Numbered from the stretch's first letter, positions 9,014-17,398 are shown. The stretch: DNA of 64,000 nt from Lyngbya sp. PCC 8106 (GCF_000169095.1 NZ_AAVU01000029.1:24774-88773), one strand, 5' to 3'. A program made the numbers and translations. The notes: generated by a model not told the origin, from the letters alone.

Positions 9014-10189
9014 CTAGCGAATGTACTCTTTTAAGATGCTGTTGCGATTAGGATGGCGCAACTTCCGTAAAGCTTTCGCTTCAATTTGACGAATTCGTTC
9101 ACGAGTGACATTGAAGATTTGACCAATTTCTTCAAGCGTCTTCATGCGACCATCGTCTAAACCGTAGCGCAACCGTAAAACATCACGTTCACGAGGACTT
9201 AGCGTATCTAAAACACTTTCGAGATCTTCGCGCAGGAGGTTTTTAGAAACCTGATCTTCGGGGGTTTCACCATCGGACTCAATAAAATCACCCAGGCGAG
9301 AATCTTCTTCTTTACCAATAGGCGTTTCTAGAGAGATGGGCAATTGAGCCGATTTAGCAATAAACCGTAACTTCTCAATCGTCATTTCCATGCGAGTGGC
9401 GATTTCCTCTTCCGTGGGTTTGCGACCCATTTCTTGGGAGAGTAATTTCGTTGTCTTTTTGATGCGAGAAATGGTTTCATACAGGTGAACCGGAAGCCGA
9501 ATTGTCCGAGATTGATCAGCGATCGCTCGGGTAATGGCTTGACGAATCCACCAGGTCGCATAGGTACTGAACTTGTAACCTTTTTCGTGGTCAAACTTTT
9601 CAGCCGCCCGAATCAATCCAAGACTTCCTTCTTGAATCAAGTCTTGAAATGACAAGCCTCGGTTCATGTACTTTTTCGCGATCGAAACCACCAAACGCAG
9701 GTTTGACTGCACCATCTTATCCTTTGCTCGTCTACCTAAGTAAAGACGGCGACGAAACTCAGGCAATGCCATGTCAACAGCACTCGCCCATTCTCGGTCT
9801 TCAGGTTCGCAATGGTTATGTTCGACCAGTTTTTCTCGGATGCGCTCTAGCTCTAACAAATCGGCAATTCGACGAGCTAATTCAATTTCTTCATCAGCTC
9901 GTAACAATCGAATCCGACCTATTTCTTGGAGGTAGAGTCTAATCGAATCCTCCGTATAGTGTTTTTTCTTCGCCTGAGTCCGACGTCGTGACTTAGCAAC
10001 TCCTTCGGACTTGCTTTCATCTTCTTCTTCCGACTGAGATTCAACATAGTCTTCTTCTTGAGAGTCGTCATCTTCAATCAAAAGATCTAGTTCATTTTCC
10101 GGTTGGGTTCGGGTTGCTTTTTGAAGAAGTTCGATCGGTTCCATCTCCGGCTGAATGGGGGTTGCGAGTCCGTTGTTCGTCTGGATCAT
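9014..10189 (-). CDS. sigA: group 1 RNA polymerase sigma factor SigA
   Basis: The start is taken as the ATG at 10189 (MIQTNNGLATP), which has an AGGAA ribosome-binding site; an upstream GTG/ATG extension lacks one. The 391-residue protein has an acidic N-terminal region, region 1.2 (YTEDSIRLYLQEIGRI), region 2 (RLVVSIAKKYMNRGLSFQDL, YKFSTYATWWIRQAITRAI), region 3 and region 4 with the helix-turn-helix TRERIRQIEAKALRKL. The ending LKEYIR is typical of cyanobacterial group 1 factors. It directs RNA polymerase to housekeeping promoters. A terminator follows, and a long untranslated region precedes it. Confidence 0.95.
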   Translation of the reverse strand: MIQTNNGLATPIQPEMEPIELLQKATRTQPENELDLLIEDDDSQEEDYVESQSEEEDESKSEGVAKSRRRTQAKKKHYTEDSIRLYLQEIGRIRLLRADEEIELARRIADLLELERIREKLVEHNHCEPEDREWASAVDMALPEFRRRLYLGRRAKDKMVQSNLRLVVSIAKKYMNRGLSFQDLIQEGSLGLIRAAEKFDHEKGYKFSTYATWWIRQAITRAIADQSRTIRLPVHLYETISRIKKTTKLLSQEMGRKPTEEEIATRMEMTIEKLRFIAKSAQLPISLETPIGKEEDSRLGDFIESDGETPEDQVSKNLLREDLESVLDTLSPRERDVLRLRYGLDDGRMKTLEEIGQIFNVTRERIRQIEAKALRKLRHPNRNSILKEYIR

Positions 10190-11058
10190 GCCGCGTTCCT
10201 CATGCTCCTCAATGCAAGAATCAATCACTGTAAACAATTAGTAGTTTGTCTATTTCTAGACAGTTTAGCCAATTCTAACCGCAATTACGGTTTGATGAGA
10301 ATGTTGCCAATATTTGAGTAAACTCGACTTCACTCAAATTTAGACATTCAGTATTAGACAACACCAATTGGTGTTCGGACAATTGCAGTTAGACCTTTTC
10401 GATTGTAGCCTCTCTTATTCAAATTGCACGGCCTCACTACAAGTTCAAGGTTTGTACTGGGATTAAAAGTTGGAAATTCCTCAGATTATGCTCGTTTGGT
10501 CTGAGTGTTACACACCTTTAGCATTTTTGGGCTAACCGCAAAATGAGAGCGGTAGGGGTTGTAATTGCTCAATACCAACTGGCTTTTACCTTGGGTCTGA
10601 CAAGACAGTTTTTCAGATTTTTCCCTTCTCAGGAAATAGCTGAAGCCTCAATGGGCATTTTAGCGAGATTAATTGGTTTGGGAATGTTTGATGATCTTCG
10701 ACTGTAGATTTTTCAGCCTCCTCCATCATGTTAACCCAACAGAGACAGTTTCTTCAGCTCACCCAGCCTATTGACTGAGGAATGTGAATTGATCTTCACA
10801 ACTTTTCAAAGAAACGATTTGAACGTAAGTCCTTTTTTGTACGTTAACTCAAATCTCAAAAATTGGATCCTACTCTAATGTTAAATCAAGTTAAGCTATT
10901 GACGCCATCTTCTCAGAGTTATTAAGCAAGTTGTTATATTGTTTTAATATTCAACTTGTAAATCTAAAGATAACAGAAAATATACATTTCTTTACAGGAA
11001 GTCTGCTAGCAATCCAGCTCTTATTAAGGGAAAACAGCAACTCTAGACCCCATTACAC
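10190..11058. other. long intergenic region upstream of sigA
   Basis: Almost 870 bases lie between the sigA start and the stop of the next minus-strand gene. I see no protein gene, tRNA or clear hairpin. The region must hold the sigA promoter or promoters. A long leader is common for group 1 sigma genes of cyanobacteria. The last 200 bases are AT-rich. Confidence 0.5.
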
Positions 11059-11943
11059 CTAGCGTTGATTTCTCAGTCGTGGATTAACCCAATCATTCAA
11101 TCCTTCTCCCACCAACGATAACCCCACCACCATCAACGTTAGGGCTAACCCCGGAAAAAAAGCAGTCCACCAAATCCCGGTGGGCAGTGCCTCCAACGCC
11201 AACCGTAAATCATGGCCCCATTCTGGTGTTTCTTCGGGGAGTCCCAACCCCAAAAATCCCAAACTGCCTAAAGTTAAAATCGCATCGGCTGCATTCAATG
11301 TAAACAAAACAGGTACACTTTGAATGACATTGAGAAACAGGTAACGCGATAATACCGTCCAAGTATTCGCCCCCATCGCCTGCGCCGCTTCAATAAACAA
11401 CTCCGTTTTCACACTGGTTGTATGATTGCGAACCACGCGATAATATTGCGGTACATAAGCAATACTCAAAGCGATCGCCGCATTGAATATCCCTCGCCCC
11501 ACCACAAAAGCCAACGTAATCGACAGCAACAGTCCCGGTAAGGTATACACCGCATCCATCAAAAACATTAACCCTCGGTCTAGTTTCCCCCCGAGATAAC
11601 CACTCACTAACCCCAGAGGTACCCCAATCACCAAACTTAACCCTGTAGCGAGTAACAGCACCTTCCACGCCGCAGTAGCGCCAAATAAAGTTCGAGAAAG
11701 CACATCATAGCCCTGACGATTGGTTCCAAACCAATAGTCTAGTCCTGGAGGTTCGTGAATCGGGTTTGACAAAAACTCTGTTGGACTTTGTATCCATCCC
11801 CAAGCCAAAAACACCGGGGATAACAACACAATTAAAATAAAAACCAATGTTATCCCCAAACCCACTAACATCATGCGAGTTGAGAGATTGGGTTGTTTCC
11901 AAAGGGTTAGAAATTCTAAAAAACGAGATTTAGCCGCCGTCAT
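11059..11943 (-). CDS. DppC-type ABC transporter permease
   Basis: This 294-residue inner-membrane protein has about six hydrophobic segments. The first is at residues 22-50, followed by the GLDYWFGTNRQGYDVLSRT loop that is typical of DppC/OppC permeases. The coupling motif EAAQAMGANTWTVLSRYLF is the EAA loop that contacts the ATPase. The family imports peptides or nickel with a DppB partner, two ATPases and a binding protein. None of these is nearby, which is usual in cyanobacteria, so the substrate is open. Five membrane helices follow the EAA-proximal loop pattern, and the protein is full length. Confidence 0.9.
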   Translation of the reverse strand: MTAAKSRFLEFLTLWKQPNLSTRMMLVGLGITLVFILIVLLSPVFLAWGWIQSPTEFLSNPIHEPPGLDYWFGTNRQGYDVLSRTLFGATAAWKVLLLATGLSLVIGVPLGLVSGYLGGKLDRGLMFLMDAVYTLPGLLLSITLAFVVGRGIFNAAIALSIAYVPQYYRVVRNHTTSVKTELFIEAAQAMGANTWTVLSRYLFLNVIQSVPVLFTLNAADAILTLGSLGFLGLGLPEETPEWGHDLRLALEALPTGIWWTAFFPGLALTLMVVGLSLVGEGLNDWVNPRLRNQR

Positions 11944-12154
11944 TGACTCTAAAACAGATGAGTTCGGCTTAATTGTCTCACAAATCCATAAATTTGCAGA
12001 AGAACACCGATAGGTAATGAGAAGGGATGAAGAGATGGGAAGACAGTGACCCGTTTACTGACCTGAAATATCTCAGGAATAAATGTTGAGGAAACTGTAG
12101 TGGAATTCAACTCCAGGCTAGAGCTTTTTGTTTAGACTTCTATTTTAACGAACC

Positions 12155-12670
12155 ATGAACAAACTTAAACACTGCTTTGAGTTAATAGACTCAATATCTG
12201 CTGTGTGGAAAATATTGATTTTTTCTCCCTTGTTATTAACAGGATGTCAACTCAGTATTTCCATTCCTGAACTTGAAGAAATGTCTCCTTTTGAGAGTAG
12301 TAATCAAGCGTCTTTTGTGATGCAAACGATGACGGCTGGACAACAAGCCTATTATGAAGTCAATGGTCAGTTTGCTAGTTCTCTAGACAGTCTTTCTGTT
12401 GATCTAAATGTCGAAACGGGAGAATATCGTTATCAACTGGTTACTGTGGGAGACTCTGCTCAAACTGTTGTGATGACAGCCGCCGCGAAGACAGGCGAAC
12501 TTCCCAGTTATGCAGGCGTGGTTACAGTCGGACAAACGGAAGGGGGAGTTATGGCGTTTGCGAACATCTGTCAAACCGATGAACCGTCAACTGTTCCTCC
12601 CCCGCTTTCAACGACACCAATTCCCGGTGAGGGGTTAAAATGTCCTCCGGGTTCGAGTCCCGTAAACTAA
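12155..12670 (+). CDS. pilin-like (GspH-type) lipoprotein
   Basis: This 171-residue protein has an N-terminal hydrophobic segment ending in the lipobox LLTGC (C about residue 31), so it is likely lipid-anchored. The mature part contains FVMQTMTAGQQAYYEVNGQFASSLDSL, the signature of cyanobacterial type IV pilin-like secretion proteins, followed by a beta-rich region with EYRYQLV. The usual pilin prepilin-peptidase site (G/FTLIE) is absent, so it combines a pilin-type globular head with a lipoprotein anchor. A proline-rich tail ends the protein. Its stop codon overlaps the stop of the opposing gene by four bases. The biological role is unknown. Confidence 0.65.
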   Translation: MNKLKHCFELIDSISAVWKILIFSPLLLTGCQLSISIPELEEMSPFESSNQASFVMQTMTAGQQAYYEVNGQFASSLDSLSVDLNVETGEYRYQLVTVGDSAQTVVMTAAAKTGELPSYAGVVTVGQTEGGVMAFANICQTDEPSTVPPPLSTTPIPGEGLKCPPGSSPVN

Positions 12671-13182
12671 GCTAAAACAAAATCAACTTCATCTGCGCCA
12701 TCTGTTTCGCCTTGGCCAGATGCGATTTTTTCGCCATTGACTTCAACTGCAAAAGGTGTATCTTCTAAACCTGGCATATTGTAGTCCGTTTTATCGGATG
12801 TATATCCGACACTAGCAATCATTTTACGGCCGGCATCCGTATATTGAAATGCCATCATTTGGTTTTTATCTTGCTTGTTGTCTCGCGCCCAAATGACCAT
12901 ATATTGTCCACCTTGGTAGTCAAAAACTTTAGGTGAACGAGTGGGTTCATAACGCCCCGGATCACCAAAGCTAGCATCTAAAAACGATTGTACCGAATCA
13001 TCTTGAACAACAGCATAACTAACTTGCTCAGGGGGTGTTTCGGCTTCATCAACATCTCCTTCACTTTCGTCTGGAGCTTCTTCTTTATTACGGTTTTTGA
13101 AGTAATCAACTGCCATTTTTGTTCCAACTGCACCGACGGTAGCAATACCTGCACCAGCAAGAATGTTGCGAAGTCTACTCAT
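12667..13182 (-). CDS. conserved hypothetical protein
   Basis: This 171-residue protein begins with a glycine/alanine-rich hydrophobic stretch (ILAGAGIATVGAVGTKMAV) that could anchor it in a membrane or resemble a glycine-zipper. A very acidic segment follows (EEAPDESEGDVDEAETPPE). The rest is soluble, with tyrosine- and aspartate-rich strands (VFDYQGGQYMVIWARD). I do not recognise the family. The ATG is preceded by GGAAA. The gene converges with the pilin-like gene and lies 209 bases after the YbjQ-family gene on the same strand. Confidence 0.6.
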   Translation of the reverse strand: MSRLRNILAGAGIATVGAVGTKMAVDYFKNRNKEEAPDESEGDVDEAETPPEQVSYAVVQDDSVQSFLDASFGDPGRYEPTRSPKVFDYQGGQYMVIWARDNKQDKNQMMAFQYTDAGRKMIASVGYTSDKTDYNMPGLEDTPFAVEVNGEKIASGQGETDGADEVDFVLA

Positions 13183-13391
13183 AGTCTTTTCCGAGGATAT
13201 ACAATGATCTTGTTGGGATTGATTTCAACCAACTAAAGAATTGTATCAAACTTTGCAGAAAAAATCGCTGTTTTCGTAGATAAAAGCCAGAACTCGACAG
13301 GCTGTTTACGGTTTTCGAGTGGATGTTTGGTTGTGAACAGTCTGAAATCACCTTCAATTCGCTTTTTGTCGGGGTTAGGAGAAATTTGGGC

Positions 13392-13721
13392 TTATGGGTT
13401 ATATTTAACTGCGGTTCCACTCGCGGCCACCATCAACATACTTCCACCGCCACTAGAGTTAATCGTTTCATAATCTAAATCTATCCCAATAATCGCATTT
13501 GCCCCTAATGCGACTGCCGCTTGTTGCATTTCTTTGATAGCGGTTTCTTTGGCTTCACGCAAGGATTTTTCATAACCGGCTGACCGTCCACCCACAACGT
13601 CTCGAATACTCGCAAAAAAGTCTCGAAAAACATTAGCCCCTAGAATTGCTTCTCCGCTAACAATTCCACAATATTGAGTAATCTCTTTGCCTTGGAGTGT
13701 GCTGGTTGTGGTTAAAATCAT
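13392..13721 (-). CDS. YbjQ/UPF0145 heavy-metal-binding domain protein
   Basis: The 109-residue protein matches the YbjQ (UPF0145) family over its whole length: MILTTTSTLQGKEI at the start, the IVSGEAILGANVFRD loop, the helix SLREAKETAIKEMQQAA, and ALGANAIIGIDLDYETI. These small pentamer-forming proteins were labelled heavy-metal-binding from structure, but their cell role is unsettled. The protein is cytoplasmic and full length. Confidence 0.88.
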   Translation of the reverse strand: MILTTTSTLQGKEITQYCGIVSGEAILGANVFRDFFASIRDVVGGRSAGYEKSLREAKETAIKEMQQAAVALGANAIIGIDLDYETINSSGGGSMLMVAASGTAVKYNP

Positions 13722-13825
13722 AAGCTTTTTTGAACACCCATTAAATCCTTGTCTTGATTTTAGATTTTGCCGGGGGAGATTGTCAATCGATGCTGGAGAA
13801 ATGACAAACTGTTTAAATTTGAGTT

Positions 13826-15274
13826 TTAAACTAATCCTAACTCTGCTTTAATTTCAGTTAAGGGTCTTTCCCAGTTTTCCTCGAAACGATAATTCAACAA
13901 AATTTTTGCTTGCTTTCCTAATTCTCGACCTCGACGAAGGTTCGTAAAAATTTGCGGAATTTGTTGAGGGGCTAAAATTGGATAAAGTAGTCGCGCCATC
14001 CTCAGCGAAAGCTTTAAACTAGGGCTGTATTGAGTTCTCCATGCTTTAAAAAACATGGATTCGTGCGCGGAATTGTTACACGGATTAAAATCCGCTTCAC
14101 AATGCTGCTTACGATATGATCTAGAAAGATTGTCCAGAAAATATCGATGTGGGAGACTCAAGACTCCCCTAACAACCTTGGCTAATTGCTGTGTTGATAC
14201 GTTTATTTTGCGGATTATATTGGCAGCACCATTACAATCTGCATTAATTAATTGTCCTTTGGAATCTCTGTACAAACCTCTTTTTACTCGCTTTCCTGAT
14301 GAAATCCACCCTAACTCCTTCGGAGTGGCTTCGCCTACGGGTTTCTCACCGAATGTAGGTAGAGTATCGTTGTCTAAAAAGCTTGACCTCGATGTGTAAG
14401 ATTCTTCAGTCTCGACAAACTCTATCCCGTGTTGTTCACAAAGTTGAGCGATACGGGATTTTAATTTTGCAGTAGGAACCTGCACGAAAGATTGGTTATT
14501 CTTCTTACCGATATTAATACCGTCTTTGTTGCGCTGGTTCCATCCAAATACAATGGTTGAAACCTTGTTTTTGAGACACCAGTTAATGATGAATCTTGCC
14601 GCCTTATCAACATTGTCGCGCATTTGACGGTTGCGCTTTTCGGTGACAGCCGCAAGCTGTTCATCCCAGTATCCCTGTAATGCACCAGTCTTTAACTTTG
14701 CAACCTGCTTGTTATACCATTGATTTTGAGACTTAACCTTTTTGCCATCAATAATAAATGATTTTCCGGTTGTGCTAACGCAAGTTAACCAATTATTTAA
14801 ACCCGGGTCAATCCCAAGGATATGCTCAGTTTTTTCAACCTGTTTTACTTTTGGTTGTTCATAGACAAACTCCAAATAAAAGTTGTTGTTTCGAGGCGTA
14901 AACCTAAACTCTTTAATGTCATCAAAGCTTAAGTTGGTTGGCATAGGCAGCGTAAAGTTATCAATTCCAAACCAGGCTTTTACTTGCTTGCCCAATGAAA
15001 ATTGTAACTGACCATCAGTGAACTTTACCCATCGCCTTGAATAGCTTACAACTGCTAAACCCCCTTTCTTTCTGTACTTGGGTAACTTAGGCTTGTTGCT
15101 TAACTCCCCTCGCTTGTACATTTTAATTAGCTTTTTATAGGAGTTGAATGACTCAACTACCCCATGTAAAGTTTGTTGAGCGCAAGCTGCTCTCAAGGCT
15201 TTAAAATGCGGGTTGGTTTTCAGCATTTTATCAAGGTCATACTTCGACAAAAAGTGATTAGCCTTGAAAAACAT
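13826..15274 (-). CDS. tnpB: IS605-type TnpB, fused to a Coq4 tail
   Basis: This open frame encodes a TnpB-type RNA-guided nuclease of an IS200/IS605 element. RuvC-I is GIDPGLNNW (D156) and RuvC-III is INADCNGAANI (D346). The RuvC-II strand reads IVFGWNQ with no glutamate, and a likely substitute is the TEESYTS motif (E290/E291). No CxxC zinc pairs are present. The gene is damaged at both ends. The frame continues upstream to an ATG at 15397 with an AGGAGG site, but a TAG at 15329-15331 interrupts it. Downstream, residues from 416 on are Coq4 sequence, because no stop occurs before the element tip at 14030. It is probably inactive, and the 482-residue length includes the host tail. Confidence 0.8.
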   Translation of the reverse strand: MFFKANHFLSKYDLDKMLKTNPHFKALRAACAQQTLHGVVESFNSYKKLIKMYKRGELSNKPKLPKYRKKGGLAVVSYSRRWVKFTDGQLQFSLGKQVKAWFGIDNFTLPMPTNLSFDDIKEFRFTPRNNNFYLEFVYEQPKVKQVEKTEHILGIDPGLNNWLTCVSTTGKSFIIDGKKVKSQNQWYNKQVAKLKTGALQGYWDEQLAAVTEKRNRQMRDNVDKAARFIINWCLKNKVSTIVFGWNQRNKDGINIGKKNNQSFVQVPTAKLKSRIAQLCEQHGIEFVETEESYTSRSSFLDNDTLPTFGEKPVGEATPKELGWISSGKRVKRGLYRDSKGQLINADCNGAANIIRKINVSTQQLAKVVRGVLSLPHRYFLDNLSRSYRKQHCEADFNPCNNSAHESMFFKAWRTQYSPSLKLSLRMARLLYPILAPQQIPQIFTNLRRGRELGKQAKILLNYRFEENWERPLTEIKAELGLV

Positions 15275-15934
15275 TTGACGACATAAATAAATACCGCAGT
15301 TTGTTAGCTTATTGGATTCTGAGCAGATCTACTCAAGTATCGCTGCAATTTCTTGACTGGTATTGATTAAGTGTTGCTGGCAACCGTACAATTTCATCAC
15401 CTCCTGTAGATACAATAGCATCAATAAACTATTTTCAGATACACTTAATGAAACGTCATCCTGATGAATACCGCATAAATCCACACTCGGTAACACTACT
15501 CAACTACCATTTTGTCTTCTGTCCAAAGAGGAGAAAGAAAGTATTGGTAGGAGAAGTGGCAATGAGACTTCAAGATATAATCTTTGAGCTTTGTGTGGAA
15601 AACAACTGGAGATTAATAGCCTTAGAAGTTATGCCTGACCATGTTCATTTATTTCTAGAGGTTGACCCAACTTTTTCGCCCTCAACAATAATAAAGAGAA
15701 TTAAAGGAAGAGCCTCACATCATTTAAGAAAAGAATATCCACATCTACTCAAATTACCGACTCTTTGGACTCCCAGTTATTTCTGTGCGACGACCGGGAA
15801 TGCTTCAACTGAAACCATTAAAAAGTACATCGAAAATCAGAAAGGAAAGTAATGGCAGATTAAAATCTGCCGCGTCGCTATTCGTCCATGTCTTAAAAGA
15901 CATGGCTAACTTTCTCCCGCATTATTTCAAGGTT
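14030..15934. mobile_element. IS605-type insertion element (divergent tnpA/tnpB)
   Basis: The element is about 1905 bp, with tnpA to the right and tnpB to the left. The left end near 15934 has a perfect palindrome at 15886-15905 (CCATGTCTT-aa-AAGACATGG) and a GCAGATT/AATCTGC hairpin beside the tnpA stop. The right end near 14030 has a matching imperfect palindrome at 14039-14058 and CGGATT/AATCCG. The right tip reads CTCAA and the host base run before the left tip reads AACAA, as expected when IS200/IS605 enzymes join at a short shared target. No target duplication or inverted termini are seen, which fits the family. The ends were set by restoring the Coq4 frame. Confidence 0.75.
15448..15852 (+). 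CDS. tnpA: IS200/IS605 Y1 transposase TnpA
   Basis: The 134-residue protein is a complete Y1 HUH single-strand transposase. The metal-binding HUH motif is H65-V-H67 in PDHVHLFLEV, and the nucleophile tyrosine is Y127 in ETIKKYIENQ. It cuts and rejoins one DNA strand at hairpins such as those found at both ends of this element. It runs divergently from tnpB, the arrangement seen in IS605. The reading frame is intact, so it could still mobilise this element or related ones even though the adjacent tnpB is damaged. Confidence 0.92.
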   Translation: MKRHPDEYRINPHSVTLLNYHFVFCPKRRKKVLVGEVAMRLQDIIFELCVENNWRLIALEVMPDHVHLFLEVDPTFSPSTIIKRIKGRASHHLRKEYPHLLKLPTLWTPSYFCATTGNASTETIKKYIENQKGK

Positions 15935-16024
15935 TTGTTCGGGTGCAAATGCTAAGACTCCGATTTCTCCAGCATAACTGGTATCAAAGCCTAGCAATAC
16001 ATGAAAAAGATCGTGGGTGATGGA

Positions 16025-16237
16025 ATATAGCGCTACTTGAATCGGGAATAGGGAACAGCGCTTGCCTTGCGGCGGGCGCGGTTTCCGGCGAGACTTAGTT
16101 TGCAATCTTAGGGAACAGGGAACAGCAGACTATGAAAGCGGTGTGACCCTGCGGCTTTGTAAGCCGCCAAGGAATGCACACGCCTGAGAGGGTTTCAGAA
16201 TTTAGAAATGTCCTAACCAATTTGCGTAGTGCTATAT
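16025..16237. mobile_element. 213-bp MITE-like repeat in the Coq4 gene
   Basis: The segment is bounded by inverted termini ATATAGCGCTAC and GTAGTGCTATAT (11 of 12 pair). It contains no gene. Its interior, read on the minus strand, has GCTGTTCCCTGTTCCCTA, which also occurs in the related repeat at 17563. It sits exactly between two pieces of the Coq4 gene. The boundaries are set by the end of Coq4-like coding sequence on each side. Confidence 0.6.
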
Positions 16238-16304
16238 CTCCTAAGTAATCTGGGTTTTTGGAAATTTTAAGAACATGAATTAAGGGTTTTATCTTAATTC
16301 TCAT

Positions 16305-17098
16305 TGTGCTTTTATCCTCTGATTTATCAATTGAAGTTAAGTTGAATCCAATTGTTTTCTATTTATTTCGCTGTTGAACTTGAGTAATTGTTTGATCTAA
16401 CTTGTTTAAAAGTCGTTCAGAGAGTTTGTACTGACCGTTGAAAATTTAGTCAGAAATAAGAATTGCACTGAAGATGATTGATAAGGATAAAAATTCCATC
16501 ATTTATTTAACGTCTGAGTTTACTGTCTATTATCAATGATGACGCTAAAATTAGGATTGAACTCGGGAAAATAAGAAAGTTAAGCCGGAACTTAAGTTCT
16601 CGCTCATTGGTCTAAATCAAATTATAGTAACATTTTCGTTAAGCTGGTATCATTAACTTCAGATTCTCAAGGGTTGGGAATAATTTAGGTCAAAATAAAA
16701 AGCAGCCTAATGATAGACTGCTAAAGGGAGAGATTTGAAACCATTGTTGTTTCTAGGAGAGAAGAAATCTATTTCATACCACCGTGAATTAAAACAAGTT
16801 TTAAAAAATAATTGAAATTAAAGATTCAAAGTGAAAAAGTTTAAGGCAATTACCGAGCAAGTTTAATACTCTGAAACTTCCCTTTAACAGGCGATAACAG
16901 ATGTTTTAACTTGAGGTAAATCTATCTCCAACATAAGTGTACTTCACCCCGCCCGGCTGTGACCTCAGTCTAGATTTGTTGTGATATCCTTCATTCCACC
17001 TAATGAGAGATATCACAACCTAGCTTCTAAGACCTTAACTCTATCCTCAGCAAGCTGTAAGTGCCAAGATGAGGGGCTACACTTTTGTTGTTGCATTT
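16305..17098. other. intergenic region with inverted repeats
   Basis: No protein gene is convincing here. An 11-bp perfect inverted repeat (GTTGTGATATC / GATATCACAAC) lies at 16978-16988 and 17009-17019, with a 20-base loop. A terminator-like hairpin lies at 16692-16722. The rest is AT-rich. Confidence 0.5.
16692..16722 (-). terminator. possible minus-strand terminator
   Basis: On the minus strand the stem AGCAG / CTGCT is followed by TTTTATTTT. It is nearly 380 bases after the stop of the small membrane-protein gene, so its link to that gene is uncertain. Confidence 0.4.
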
Positions 17099-17329
17099 TT
17101 AGAACGTATTGCTAGCGTAGGCATCCAAGGCATAAGCCGGAACACGTTCGTTATAGTCAATTTCTGCACCTGTTACAGACTGAGCAATTTGTTCAAAGGA
17201 ATCATTGTCCCAGTTACGTTGGTGAATTGGCTTGCTTTGTTCGCCTCGGAAATAGGCCATCGTACCGATAACGGCAGCCGCAGACCAACCTGCAATGAAT
17301 AAAGCCGCTAATGCGATTAAGTAAATCAT
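17099..17329 (-). CDS. small single-helix membrane protein, light-regulated (Psb35-like?)
   Basis: The start is the ATG at 17329, nine bases after AAGGAG; a longer frame to 17593 runs through a minisatellite and is rejected. The 76-residue product has one membrane helix (residues 2-27, IYLIALAALFIAGWSAAAVIGTM). A soluble tail follows with RGEQSKPIHQRNW and ERVPAYALDAYASNTF. I recognise it only as a conserved cyanobacterial small membrane protein. It may be the photosystem II assembly protein Psb35 type, but I cannot confirm this without a search. A consensus HLR1 site overlaps its promoter, which supports a role tied to light and the thylakoid membrane. Confidence 0.75.
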   Translation of the reverse strand: MIYLIALAALFIAGWSAAAVIGTMAYFRGEQSKPIHQRNWDNDSFEQIAQSVTGAEIDYNERVPAYALDAYASNTF

Positions 17330-17358
17330 GTGTGTTAACTCCTTAACTTTTATTAACT

Positions 17359-17398
17359 TATGTAAACTAATGTAACAGAGTATTACCGAGACTGTCAA
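17359..17398 (-). promoter_or_regulatory. promoter with consensus HLR1 site
   Basis: On the minus strand TTGACA (17398-17393) is followed after 17 bases by TTACAT as a -10-like element. GTTACATT-AG-TTTACATA (17376-17359) matches the HLR1 consensus at every fixed position and overlaps that -10 region. RpaB binding here would block transcription in low light (inference from the known logic of HLR1). Confidence 0.65.

Larger units (their letters stand above)
13826..16304 (-). pseudogene. Coq4-family gene broken by IS605-type and MITE-like inserts
   Basis: Three pieces of one gene are visible on the minus strand. The start is 16304-16238 (MRIKIKPLIHVLK then NPDYLGD). The middle is 16024-15935, carrying the Coq4 metal motif HDxxH-x11-E (HDLFHV, then GE of YAGEIG). 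The end is 14029-13826 (RGRELGKQAKILLNYRFEEN, then KAELGLV). A 213-bp MITE-like repeat separates the first two pieces, and the IS605-type element separates the last two. Removing the IS joins APEQ to YSPSLK in frame. About 80 residues expected between NPDYLGD and the HDxxH motif are missing, so a deletion accompanied the MITE. Coq4 proteins act in quinone biosynthesis in other bacteria and eukaryotes; the role in cyanobacteria is not established. Confidence 0.75.

Noticed and set aside
12643..12664. tRNA-like T-arm (CCGGGTTCGAGTCCCGT)
   Set aside because: It lies inside the end of the pilin-like coding sequence, and no acceptor, D or anticodon arms can be built upstream, so it is a chance match.
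13175..13420. 81-codon minus-strand frame
   Set aside because: It overlaps the start of the hypothetical gene and the end of the YbjQ-family gene in another frame and has no features.
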